Shown here one piece after another: positions 49,048 through 57,140 of a stretch of 64,000 bases of DNA. The DNA comes from JBMNUM01 sp050946275. GTDB lineage: Bacteria > Actinomycetota > Coriobacteriia > Coriobacteriales > CADBOM01. A model generated the notes under the pieces. That model was not told the DNA's origin. It made no database searches and saw only the letters and a program-made list of their open reading frames with translations. The translations under genes were made by a program, and so were the position numbers. Numbering within the stretch: the stretch's first letter is position 1; each line of letters opens with the position of its first letter. Where the stretch lies: positions 1 through 64,000 of the forward strand of contig JBMNUM010000004.1 of assembly GCA_050946275.1 (NCBI GenBank). Reading direction: 5' to 3'.

Positions 49048-49103
49048 CTATCGGCAAAAAATATTGCAATTTGTTAAAATAATTACATTGATTTTGCCGA
49101 TAG
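49048..49103. promoter_or_regulatory. Long-range dyad in the A+T-rich promoter region of the Fic gene
   Basis: CTATCGGCAAAA (49048-49059) and TTTTGCCGATAG (49092-49103) are exact inverses flanking a 32-bp A+T-rich centre. It ends 9 bp before the Fic start. It is a likely operator for the Fic protein's own N-terminal DNA-binding domain. Confidence 0.65.
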
Positions 49104-49112
49104 GGGTTTGCC

Positions 49113-50006
49113 ATGAACTTCATTTCTGTTGAAGATGCCGCTGTGCTTTGGGGCGTTTCCCCGCGTAGCGTACGAAACTACTGCGCGCAAGGACGCGTCG
49201 CCGGAGCGCATTTCGTCGGCAAAACCTGGCGTATTCCTGCCGATGCTGCCAAGCCCTCTCGCGCCAACGCCCGCCCGACCGCTGTGAATCCGCTCCTCGA
49301 GCGACTCCGCGCCGAGAAAGCCGCCGGAATCAGAGGCGGCATCTACCACAAGGCGCAAGTCGAGCTCGCCTACAACTCGAATCACATCGAGGGCTCGCGC
49401 CTCACCCTCGACCAGACGCGCCTCATCTTCGAGACCTCCACCATCGGTGCGACGGGAGGCACAGCTGTTCGCGTCGATGACGTCGTCGAGGCGGCGAACC
49501 ACTTCCGCGCGCTCGACTACATCATCGACAGCGCAGCGTCCCCGTTGACGGAGCGGATGCTCAAGCGGCTCCACCTCATCCTCAAGAGCGGAACGAGCGA
49601 CTCGCATGCCGAGTGGTTTGCGGTGGGCGACTACAAGCGCCTTCCTAACGAGGTCGGCGGTCGCCAGACGACCGCTCCCGAGGAAGTCCCCTCCGCCATC
49701 CATCGCCTGCTTGACGATTACGGCCCCCGCAAGCGTCATGCGCTCGAGGAGATCGTCGCCTTTCACGTGGCGCTCGAGCGCATCCATCCTTTCCAGGACG
49801 GCAACGGCCGTGTGGGGCGTCTGGTCATGTTCAAGGAGTGCCTTGCAGGCGGGGTTGTCCCGTTCATCATTGGCGACGATATGAAGGCCTTCTACTACCG
49901 CGGCATCTCGGAGTGGGACAACGAGCGAGGCTACCTGCTCGATACTTGCCGTGCGGCCCAGGATCGCTTCGCCGCGTCCATGGAGTACTTCCGCATCGAA
50001 CGATGA
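49113..50006 (+). CDS. Fic-family AMP-transferase with N-terminal DNA-binding domain
   Basis: The 297-residue protein has an N-terminal excisionase/MerR-like helix-turn-helix (about 1-45: SVEDAAVLWGVSPRSVRNYCAQGRV). The inhibitory-helix motif SNHIEG (89-94, matching (S/T)xxxE(G/N)) comes next. The catalytic Fic motif is HPFQDGNGRVGR (225-236). The family transfers AMP from ATP to protein hydroxyls. The inhibitory Glu (E93) lies before the Fic core, as in class II enzymes. A DNA-binding domain plus an upstream dyad suggests autoregulation. No separate antitoxin gene is adjacent. Confidence 0.88.
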   Translation: MNFISVEDAAVLWGVSPRSVRNYCAQGRVAGAHFVGKTWRIPADAAKPSRANARPTAVNPLLERLRAEKAAGIRGGIYHKAQVELAYNSNHIEGSRLTLDQTRLIFETSTIGATGGTAVRVDDVVEAANHFRALDYIIDSAASPLTERMLKRLHLILKSGTSDSHAEWFAVGDYKRLPNEVGGRQTTAPEEVPSAIHRLLDDYGPRKRHALEEIVAFHVALERIHPFQDGNGRVGRLVMFKECLAGGVVPFIIGDDMKAFYYRGISEWDNERGYLLDTCRAAQDRFAASMEYFRIER

Positions 50007-50155
50007 ATCAAAGATGACAACCGCACCCGCATCATCGCCTGTAGCCGATTCCGAGCGTCTTCCGTAGTACGCCGACCTTAGAGCGTTGTCGGTTGGGGGC
50101 AACGCTATGGCCGCAATGGTACTTTCACATATGAACGACAACAGATTGTTTAGGT

Positions 50156-50183
50156 TTGATTTACCATAGACATTGCGTATCTA
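50156..50183 (+). promoter_or_regulatory. Promoter of ugd
   Basis: TTGATT (50156-50161), a 16-bp spacer, and TATCTA (50178-50183), in an unusually A+T-rich stretch. The palindrome ATTTCGAAAT lies at 50191-50200. Confidence 0.55.
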
Positions 50184-50224
50184 ACTACGTATTTCGAAAT
50201 GTATTATTAGCGTAAGGATATGGC

Positions 50225-51433
50225 ATGAGAATCGCTGTCGTGGGCTTGGGATACGTCGGACTTTCACTGTCGTGCTTGCTTGCCCGCAGGCATGATGTTG
50301 TGGCAACGGATGTGTTGCCCGAGCGTGTGGAGAGCGTCAACGCGGGCATCGCTCCAATCAATGACGTGGAAATAAGCGAGGCCCTGCAAGCAGGCAATCT
50401 AAGATTGACGGCAACAACCGATCTTGAAGCGGCGTGCGGTGATGCGGACTTCGTCATCATAGCCACGTCGACAGACTATGATGACCGCGAGGGACGCTTC
50501 GACACCAGTTCCATAGAAAGTGTTCTCGAAGCGCTCGACGACCTTGGAAAAAGCCCGTGCGTGGTGATCAAATCCACCGTCCCGATTGGATGCACGGCGA
50601 GGATCTCGCAACGACATCCCCGCCTCGACGTGCTGTTCTCGCCGGAGTTCTTGCGGGAGGGGCATGCCCTGCACGACAATCTGCATCCGTCGAGGATCAT
50701 CGTCGGCGTTCCCGAGGATGACGGGCATCTGCAGGAGGTCGCTCGGGAATTCGCCGGGTTGCTCGCCGAGGGCGCCTCCGACGATGCCGGTGATGTTCCC
50801 GTCTTTATCATGGGCTCATCGGAAGCCGAGGCGATCAAGCTCTTTTCCAACACGTACCTTGCCATGCGCGTGGCCTTCTTCAACGAGGTCGATACCTTCG
50901 CGGAGACAGCCGGACTCGACCCGGCGGCGATTATCGAGGGAGTTTGCTGCGATCCTCGTATCGGTTTCCACTACAACAATCCGTCGTTTGGATATGGTGG
51001 CTATTGTCTGCCCAAGGATTCCAAGCAGCTATTGGCCAGCTATCAGGGAATTCCACAAGAGCTTATCGGAGCTGTTGTGAATGCCAACCGCACGCGTAAG
51101 ACTTTTATTGCGGGGCGTGTGGAGAGTTTTGTCGAGGAGGCTGGCCTAGATGCTCCCGTCGCCGGCATTTACCGGCTCGCCATGAAGCGCGGTTCTGACA
51201 ACTATCGCAATTCATCTATCCAGGGCATCATGCGGCGTCTTGTCGAGAAGGGTGTTTCCATGCTGGTGTACGAGCCTCTCCTCTCGTCCGAATCCTTTGA
51301 CGGAGTTCCTGTTGTCACCGACCTTGACGAGTTCAAGCGGAGAAGCACGATTATCGTGGCCAATCGGTATGACGACGAACTCGATGACGTGCGGGATAAG
51401 GTCTACACGAGGGATTTGTTCTATCGGGATTGA
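50225..51433 (+). CDS. ugd: UDP-glucose/UDP-sugar 6-dehydrogenase
   Basis: The 402-residue dehydrogenase has the NAD-binding VGLGYVGLS (6-14), STVPIG, SPEFLREG, and the catalytic cysteine C261 in GYGGYCLPKD. It oxidises UDP-glucose (or a related UDP-sugar) to the uronic acid for surface glycans. The upstream 200 bp are A+T-rich compared with the rest of the window, hinting at acquired DNA. Confidence 0.9.
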   Translation: MRIAVVGLGYVGLSLSCLLARRHDVVATDVLPERVESVNAGIAPINDVEISEALQAGNLRLTATTDLEAACGDADFVIIATSTDYDDREGRFDTSSIESVLEALDDLGKSPCVVIKSTVPIGCTARISQRHPRLDVLFSPEFLREGHALHDNLHPSRIIVGVPEDDGHLQEVAREFAGLLAEGASDDAGDVPVFIMGSSEAEAIKLFSNTYLAMRVAFFNEVDTFAETAGLDPAAIIEGVCCDPRIGFHYNNPSFGYGGYCLPKDSKQLLASYQGIPQELIGAVVNANRTRKTFIAGRVESFVEEAGLDAPVAGIYRLAMKRGSDNYRNSSIQGIMRRLVEKGVSMLVYEPLLSSESFDGVPVVTDLDEFKRRSTIIVANRYDDELDDVRDKVYTRDLFYRD

Positions 51434-51507
51434 GCCGTAGGTCTGAGCCTTTGCGAACTTCCAGCTGTCGTTTTGCCATACGCTCGCATTACCGGTTGAG
51501 TCATGGG

Positions 51508-51513
51508 TATAAT
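51508..51513 (+). promoter_or_regulatory. -10 element upstream of tagD
   Basis: A consensus TATAAT 48 bp before the tagD start. The -35 (CGCATT at 51485) is weak. It is the best candidate for the start of the island operon running from tagD rightward. Confidence 0.45.
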
Positions 51514-51561
51514 CATTAGTTGTGCATAAGCCCGTATCAACCGACAGCTGAGGAGCAATCG

Positions 51562-51957
51562 ATGAAGCGCGTCATCACTTATGGAACCTTCGACCTGCTG
51601 CACTACGGGCATATCAACCTGCTGCGTCGTGCGAAGGCGCTGGGGGACTACCTGGTCGTGGCCCTCTCGACGGACGAGTTCAACTGGAACATGAAGCAGA
51701 AGAAATGCTACTTCCCCTACGAGCAGCGCAAGGCACTGCTCGAGGCGATTCGCTATGTCGACCTCGTCATCCCGGAGGAGAACTGGGAGCAGAAGCGCAC
51801 GGATGTGCACGAGTTCAAGATCGACACGTTCGTGATCGGTGAGGATTGGGAGGGCAAGTTCGACTTTCTGAAGGAGGAAGGGTGCGAAGTCGTGTACCTG
51901 CCGCGCACACCCGAGATCAGCACTACGCAGATCAAAGAGGATCTGAACAAGAGGTAA
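51562..51957 (+). CDS. tagD: Glycerol-3-phosphate cytidylyltransferase
   Basis: The 131-residue cytidylyltransferase has the HxGH motif HYGH (14-17) and the C-terminal RTPEISTTQIK (115-125). Size and motifs match TagD, which makes CDP-glycerol from CTP and glycerol-3-phosphate for teichoic-acid-like polymers. The TagF-like domain encoded at 59143-61431 is the expected consumer of CDP-glycerol. TGAGGAG precedes the ATG. Confidence 0.9.
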   Translation: MKRVITYGTFDLLHYGHINLLRRAKALGDYLVVALSTDEFNWNMKQKKCYFPYEQRKALLEAIRYVDLVIPEENWEQKRTDVHEFKIDTFVIGEDWEGKFDFLKEEGCEVVYLPRTPEISTTQIKEDLNKR

Positions 51958-51990
51958 CCGTCATATCCAACCCAGACACGAGGAGTCCCC

Positions 51991-52884
51991 ATGAAGGGAA
52001 TCGTTCTAGCAGGAGGATCGGGCACGAGGCTGTATCCCGTCACCACTGTAACGTCCAAGCAGCTGCTGCCCGTGTACGACAAGCCGATGATCTACTACCC
52101 GCTCTCGGTGCTCATGATGGCGGGCATCCGCGACGTGCTCATCATCTCCACGCCGCATGACCTCCCGAACTTCCGCAACCTCCTGAAGGATGGCTCGCAG
52201 TTCGGCCTGAACCTCTCATATGCCGAGCAGCCCGTTCCCAACGGCCTCGCGCAGGCATTCGTCATCGGCAAGGATTTCATCGATGGCGATGCGTGCGCCC
52301 TCGTCCTCGGCGACAACATCTTCTACGGCAACGGGCTCGGTAGGCATCTCATCAAGGCTGCCAAGACCGAGCACGGTGCCGTCGTCTTCAGCTATTACGT
52401 CGAGGATCCCGAGCGGTTCGGCGTTGTCGAGATCGATGCGAAGGGCAGGGCTCTCTCCATCGAGGAGAAGCCCACGAATCCCAAGTCGAATTTCGCGGTC
52501 ACGGGTCTGTACTTCTACGACAATCGCGTGACGGAGTTTGCGGAGAAGGTGGAGCCCTCGGCGCGCGGCGAGTACGAGATTACGACGCTCAACCAGATGT
52601 ACCTCCAAGATGGCTCGCTCAACGTCGTCACGCTCGGACGCGGCTACAGCTGGTTCGATACCGGCACCATGGATTCGCTCTTCGATGCTGCCGAGCTCGT
52701 GCGCGTCGTGGAGAAGTCGCAGCACGTGCAGATTGCATCCATCGAGGAAATCGCCTACAACCAGGGCTGGATCTCCCTCGAGACCCTGCAGGAGTCCGCG
52801 CGCCTTTACGGTAAATCTTCGTATGGCGAGTACCTGCAGCGCGTCGCAGACGGCAAGATCTTCTACCCGGAAAGGGAGGATTAG
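51991..52884 (+). CDS. rmlA: Glucose-1-phosphate thymidylyltransferase
   Basis: The 297-residue RmlA has the signature GIVLAGGSGTRLYPVT near its start, GDNIFYG, and EKP with the second sugar-binding part. It makes dTDP-glucose from dTTP and glucose-1-phosphate. It is followed 3 bp later by rmlB. rmlC and rmlD are not in the window. Confidence 0.93.
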   Translation: MKGIVLAGGSGTRLYPVTTVTSKQLLPVYDKPMIYYPLSVLMMAGIRDVLIISTPHDLPNFRNLLKDGSQFGLNLSYAEQPVPNGLAQAFVIGKDFIDGDACALVLGDNIFYGNGLGRHLIKAAKTEHGAVVFSYYVEDPERFGVVEIDAKGRALSIEEKPTNPKSNFAVTGLYFYDNRVTEFAEKVEPSARGEYEITTLNQMYLQDGSLNVVTLGRGYSWFDTGTMDSLFDAAELVRVVEKSQHVQIASIEEIAYNQGWISLETLQESARLYGKSSYGEYLQRVADGKIFYPERED

Positions 52885-52887
52885 GAC

Positions 52888-53961
52888 ATGGCAACGACCT
52901 ACCTCGTCACCGGCGGCGCCGGTTTCATCGGGTCCAACTTCATCCACTACGTGCTGGGCAAGCATGCCGACGCGAAAGTCGTCAACGTCGATTCGCTGAC
53001 CTACGCCGGCAACCTCGAGAACCTCGCGAGCCTGCAGGATGAAGAGCGGTACTCGTTCGTCCAGTGCTCGCTGTGCGACGCCGAGGCCATTCGCGCCATC
53101 ATCGCTGAGCACGACCCGGATTACATCGTGAACTTCGCGGCCGAGAGCCATGTCGACCGCTCCATCGCCAATCCCGAGGTCTTCGTCGAGACGAACGTCA
53201 TGGGCACGGCGACGCTGCTGAACGCCGCGAAGGCGGCGTGGGAGCTCCCCGATGGCACGTTCAAGGAGGGGAAGAAGTTCCTGCAGGTTTCGACGGACGA
53301 GGTCTACGGATCGCTCTCGCTCGATGAGCCGGATACGTTCTTCCGGGAGGATACGCCCATCCAGCCGCACAGCCCGTACTCCGCGAGCAAGGCTGCGGCC
53401 GACATGCTCGTCGGCGCGTACTGGGACACCTATAAGATGCCCGTCAACATTACGCGCTGCTCGAACAACTACGGGCCGTACCAGTTCCCGGAGAAGCTCA
53501 TCCCGCTCATGATCAACAACGCCCTGCAGCACAAGAACCTGCCGGTCTACGGCGATGGTCTCAACGTGCGCGACTGGCTGTACGTCGAGGATCACTGCAA
53601 GGCCATCGACATGGTGGTGCGCGAGGGCGTGCTCGGTGAGGTTTACAACATCGGCGGGCACAACGAGCATTCGAACATCTTCATCGTCAAGACCATCATC
53701 GCCGAGGTCTCCAAGGCCGTGGACGACCCCGAGATCAACGAGGACCTCATCACCTACGTCGAGGATCGCAAGGGTCACGACCGCCGTTATGGCATCGCGC
53801 CCGACAAAATCAAGGCCGACCTGGGGTGGTATCCCGAGACGGCTTTCGCTGAGGGGATTGTCAAGACGATTCGCTGGTATCTCGATAATGCCGAGTGGAT
53901 GCAGCACGTGATCGATGGCGATTACCTCGAGTACTACGAGAAGATGTATAGCGGGAAATAA
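52888..53961 (+). CDS. rmlB: dTDP-glucose 4,6-dehydratase
   Basis: The 357-residue extended SDR has TGGAGFIGSNF, STDEVYG (135-141) with the dehydration Asp/Glu, and YSASK (Y164, K168). It forms dTDP-4-keto-6-deoxyglucose. No epimerase or reductase follows, so the sugar may become dTDP-fucose, -quinovose or an amino sugar by genes elsewhere, or rhamnose if rmlC and rmlD are remote. Confidence 0.93.
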   Translation: MATTYLVTGGAGFIGSNFIHYVLGKHADAKVVNVDSLTYAGNLENLASLQDEERYSFVQCSLCDAEAIRAIIAEHDPDYIVNFAAESHVDRSIANPEVFVETNVMGTATLLNAAKAAWELPDGTFKEGKKFLQVSTDEVYGSLSLDEPDTFFREDTPIQPHSPYSASKAAADMLVGAYWDTYKMPVNITRCSNNYGPYQFPEKLIPLMINNALQHKNLPVYGDGLNVRDWLYVEDHCKAIDMVVREGVLGEVYNIGGHNEHSNIFIVKTIIAEVSKAVDDPEINEDLITYVEDRKGHDRRYGIAPDKIKADLGWYPETAFAEGIVKTIRWYLDNAEWMQHVIDGDYLEYYEKMYSGK

Positions 53962-53976
53962 TCTCGGAGGACGAAC

Positions 53977-55989
53977 GTGAAAGCTCTAATTCTCAACTCG
54001 GGAGTCGGGTCTCGCATGGGCGCTCTGACGGAGCATGTGCCCAAATGCATGGTGCAGCTTTCTCGCGAAGAGACGATTGTGAGCAGGCAGCTTAGGCAGC
54101 TTGCGGCTCATGGCATAGACGAGGTCGTCATGACCACGGGTAAGATGAGCGACGTTCTCGTGGATTACTGCGAGTCCCTCGGACTGCCCATCACGTTTCA
54201 CTTTGTCCAGAATCCAGTGTATGCCGAGACGAATTACATCTACTCCATCTATTGCGCGCGCGATCTTCTCGATGATGACATCGTGCTCATGCATGGCGAT
54301 CTTGTGTTCGAGGATGGTGTTCTCGAGCGCGTGTTGGGATCAGAAACGAGTTGTATGGTGACAAGCTCGACGGCTCCCCTGCCCGAGAAGGATTTCAAAG
54401 CTGTTATCGAAGGGGGGATGATCCGCGCCGTTGGCATCGACCGTTTTGACAACGCCTTGGCGGCACAGCCTCTCTACAAATTCGAGAAGGCGGACTGGAA
54501 GATATGGCTCGACGAGATCGTCTCTTTCTGCGAAGCAGGTACAACGGGCTGCTATGCGGAAAATGCGCTGAACGAGGTGTCGCATTCAATGGAACTGCGC
54601 CCCCTCGACGTCAGGGAAATGCTGTGCTCGGAAGTTGATAATGTGGAGGATTTGATTGCGATGAAAGAGAATCTTGAGAACAACGCTGAGAAGTCCGTAT
54701 ACATGTGCTTTTCCACCGACATCATTCACAGCGGCCACATTGCGATAATCAAGAAGGCGGCTGCTCTGGGTAGCCTCATCGTTGGCGTTTTGAGCGACGA
54801 AGCCGTTATCGAGTACAAGCGCTTCCCGCTCCTTCCTTTCGAGGAGCGCAAAAGCATGATGGAGAATTTGGTCGGCGTTTCGAAGGTCGTCGAGCAGAAA
54901 ACCCTCAGCTATCGCGAGAACCTCGAGAACCTCAAGCCCGACTACGTCGTCCATGGCGACGATTGGATCGAGGGGGTGCAGAAGCCGATTCGCGACGAAG
55001 TGATCTCTGTTCTCGAGACGTATGGCGGCGAGCTTGTGGAGTACCCGTATTCCAAGGACGACAAGTATGCTGCGCTCGACAAGCGCGCGCAGCTCGAGCT
55101 CTCCTCGCCCGATGCGCGCCGCGGGAGGCTGAAGAGGGCTCTCGCCATCAAGGGGACCATCACCGCCATGGAGGCCCACAGCGGCATCACCGGATTGATC
55201 GTCGAGAAGACCAAGGTCGAGGAGAACGGCGGGTTCCACCAGTTCGACGCGATGTGGGTGAGCTCCCTGTGCGACTCGACCGCGAAGGGCAAGCCTGACA
55301 TTGAGCTCGTCGACATGACATCCCGGTTCCGCACGATTGACGACATCATGGAGGTCACGACGAAGCCGATCATCTTCGATGGAGACACGGGCGGCCTTCC
55401 CGAGCATTTCGTCTACACGGTGAAGACGCTTGAGCGTATGGGTGTCTCGATGATCATCATCGAGGACAAGACGGGCCTCAAGAAGAACTCGCTGTTCGGC
55501 ACCGAGGTCAAGCAGACCCAGGCGGCCATCCCCGACTTCTGCGAGAAGATCAGGGCCGGCAAGCGCGCGCAGCGGACGAAGGAGTTCATGATCTGCGCCC
55601 GCATCGAGAGCCTCATCCTCGAACAGGGCATGGAGGATGCCCTCGAGCGCGCCTTCGCGTTTGTCGAGGCAGGCGCGGACGCCATCATGATCCACAGCAG
55701 GAAGAAGGATCCCGCGGAGATCTTCGAGTTCATCGAGAAGTTCAGGGCCCAGGACAAGGGGACGCCGGTCGTCGTCATCCCCACCTCGTTCAACACAGTG
55801 TACGAGGAGGAGTTCAAGGAGCGCGGCGCCAACATCGTGATCTACGCGAACCAGCTCACGCGCACGGGCTTCCCGGCGATGCAGAACGCGGCCGAGCTCA
55901 TCCTCAAGAACCACCGCGCGAAAGAATGCGACGACATCTGCATGCCAATCAAAGACATCATCAGGCTGATTCCCGCAGACAGCGAGTAA
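53977..55989 (+). CDS. Trifunctional LicC/PntC-like nucleotidyltransferase - HxGH cytidylyltransferase - PEP mutase
   Basis: The 670-residue protein has three domains. Residues 1-230 are a LicC/PntC-type nucleotidyltransferase (MKALILNSGVGSRMG, NPVYAETNYIYS, HGDLVF). Residues 238-360 are a second cytidylyltransferase fold with HSGH (251-254). Residues 385-670 are PEP mutase with the diagnostic EDKTGLKKNS (496-505, EDKx5NS). PEP mutase converts phosphoenolpyruvate to phosphonopyruvate. Domains 2 and 3 together match fosfomycin-pathway Fom1, whose first domain cytidylylates 2-hydroxyethylphosphonate. The extra LicC-like domain is unusual. The first ~900 bp use more A/T-ending codons than the mutase part. 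It is followed by ppd and the reductase. Confidence 0.9.
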   Translation: MKALILNSGVGSRMGALTEHVPKCMVQLSREETIVSRQLRQLAAHGIDEVVMTTGKMSDVLVDYCESLGLPITFHFVQNPVYAETNYIYSIYCARDLLDDDIVLMHGDLVFEDGVLERVLGSETSCMVTSSTAPLPEKDFKAVIEGGMIRAVGIDRFDNALAAQPLYKFEKADWKIWLDEIVSFCEAGTTGCYAENALNEVSHSMELRPLDVREMLCSEVDNVEDLIAMKENLENNAEKSVYMCFSTDIIHSGHIAIIKKAAALGSLIVGVLSDEAVIEYKRFPLLPFEERKSMMENLVGVSKVVEQKTLSYRENLENLKPDYVVHGDDWIEGVQKPIRDEVISVLETYGGELVEYPYSKDDKYAALDKRAQLELSSPDARRGRLKRALAIKGTITAMEAHSGITGLIVEKTKVEENGGFHQFDAMWVSSLCDSTAKGKPDIELVDMTSRFRTIDDIMEVTTKPIIFDGDTGGLPEHFVYTVKTLERMGVSMIIIEDKTGLKKNSLFGTEVKQTQAAIPDFCEKIRAGKRAQRTKEFMICARIESLILEQGMEDALERAFAFVEAGADAIMIHSRKKDPAEIFEFIEKFRAQDKGTPVVVIPTSFNTVYEEEFKERGANIVIYANQLTRTGFPAMQNAAELILKNHRAKECDDICMPIKDIIRLIPADSE

Positions 55990-56014
55990 ATGAGGCAAGG
56001 GACGGGGGAGAGTC

Positions 56015-57136
56015 ATGCAAGTCGAGACCTTGGTGGATGTTCTCGGTGCCGATTTCTTCGTGGGAGTTCCGGACTCCCAGCTCAAGGCGCTGTGCAACTA
56101 TCTGATCAACACGTACGGGACCGACCCGCAGCACCATGTGATCGCCGCCAACGAGGGCAACTGCACGGGTATCGCGGCTGGCTATCATCTGGCCACGGGC
56201 AAGAGCCCCGTCGTGTACATGCAGAACAGCGGCGAGGGAAACATCATCAACCCCGTCGCATCGCTGCTGAGCGATAAATGCTACGGCATCCCCGTGATAT
56301 TCGTGATCGGGTGGCGCGGCGAGCCCGGCGTGCACGACGAGCCCCAGCATATCTATCAGGGTGCCGTCACGGTCGAGCTGCTCGACGTCATGGACATCGC
56401 CTCGTTCGTGATCGGACCCGAGACCACCGAGGACGAGCTTCGAGCCGCCATGGATGGCTTCCGGGAGATTCTTGCCCAGGGCAAGAGCGTCGCGTTCGTC
56501 GTACGGAAAAAGGCCCTGGAGTACCAGGGCAAGGTGACGTATCGCAACGATTACACGCTGAGGCGCGAGCAGGTCATCGAGCGGGTTGTGCAGTTCACCG
56601 GCGACAACCCCATCGTCTCGACGACGGGCAAGACGAGCCGCGAGCTCTTCGAAATCCGCGAGGCCGCCGGCGACGGCCATGGTCGCGACTTCCTGACCGT
56701 GGGATCCATGGGCCATTCTTCCTCGATCGCGTTGGGCGTGGCCTTGAAGAAGCCGGACGCCACTGTCTGGTGCATCGATGGGGATGGTGCTGCATTGATG
56801 CACATGGGTTCTCTCGGGCTCCTCGGCTCTCTCAAGCCGGCGAATTTCGTGCACATCCTCGTCAACAACGAAGCCCATGAGAGCGTCGGCGGGCAACCCA
56901 CGGCGGCGCATGCTTTCAGCTTTGCCGAAATCGCGAGCGCTTGCGGGTATCCCTATACGGCTACGGTTGATAATCTGGAAGACCTCGGTTCCGAGCTCGC
57001 AGCTGCAAGGGACCGCGGGCAGCTATCTCTTATCGAGGTGAAGTGCGCTATCGGCGCCCGCGACGATCTGGGGCGCCCGACCACGACGGCGCAGGAGAAC
57101 AAGCGGGCGTTCATGGATCATTTGGACGAGCTGTAG
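56015..57136 (+). CDS. Phosphonopyruvate decarboxylase
   Basis: The 373-residue TPP enzyme has the activating Glu in NEGNC (E47), QNSGEGN, the TPP/Mg motif GDGAA (256-260) ending at NN (284-285), and GGQPT. The length is that of Ppd, which lacks the central domain of larger TPP decarboxylases. It converts phosphonopyruvate to phosphonoacetaldehyde, the irreversible step that pulls PEP mutase forward. It starts 25 bp after the trifunctional gene. Confidence 0.93.
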   Translation: MQVETLVDVLGADFFVGVPDSQLKALCNYLINTYGTDPQHHVIAANEGNCTGIAAGYHLATGKSPVVYMQNSGEGNIINPVASLLSDKCYGIPVIFVIGWRGEPGVHDEPQHIYQGAVTVELLDVMDIASFVIGPETTEDELRAAMDGFREILAQGKSVAFVVRKKALEYQGKVTYRNDYTLRREQVIERVVQFTGDNPIVSTTGKTSRELFEIREAAGDGHGRDFLTVGSMGHSSSIALGVALKKPDATVWCIDGDGAALMHMGSLGLLGSLKPANFVHILVNNEAHESVGGQPTAAHAFSFAEIASACGYPYTATVDNLEDLGSELAAARDRGQLSLIEVKCAIGARDDLGRPTTTAQENKRAFMDHLDEL

Positions 57137-57140
57137 GGCT

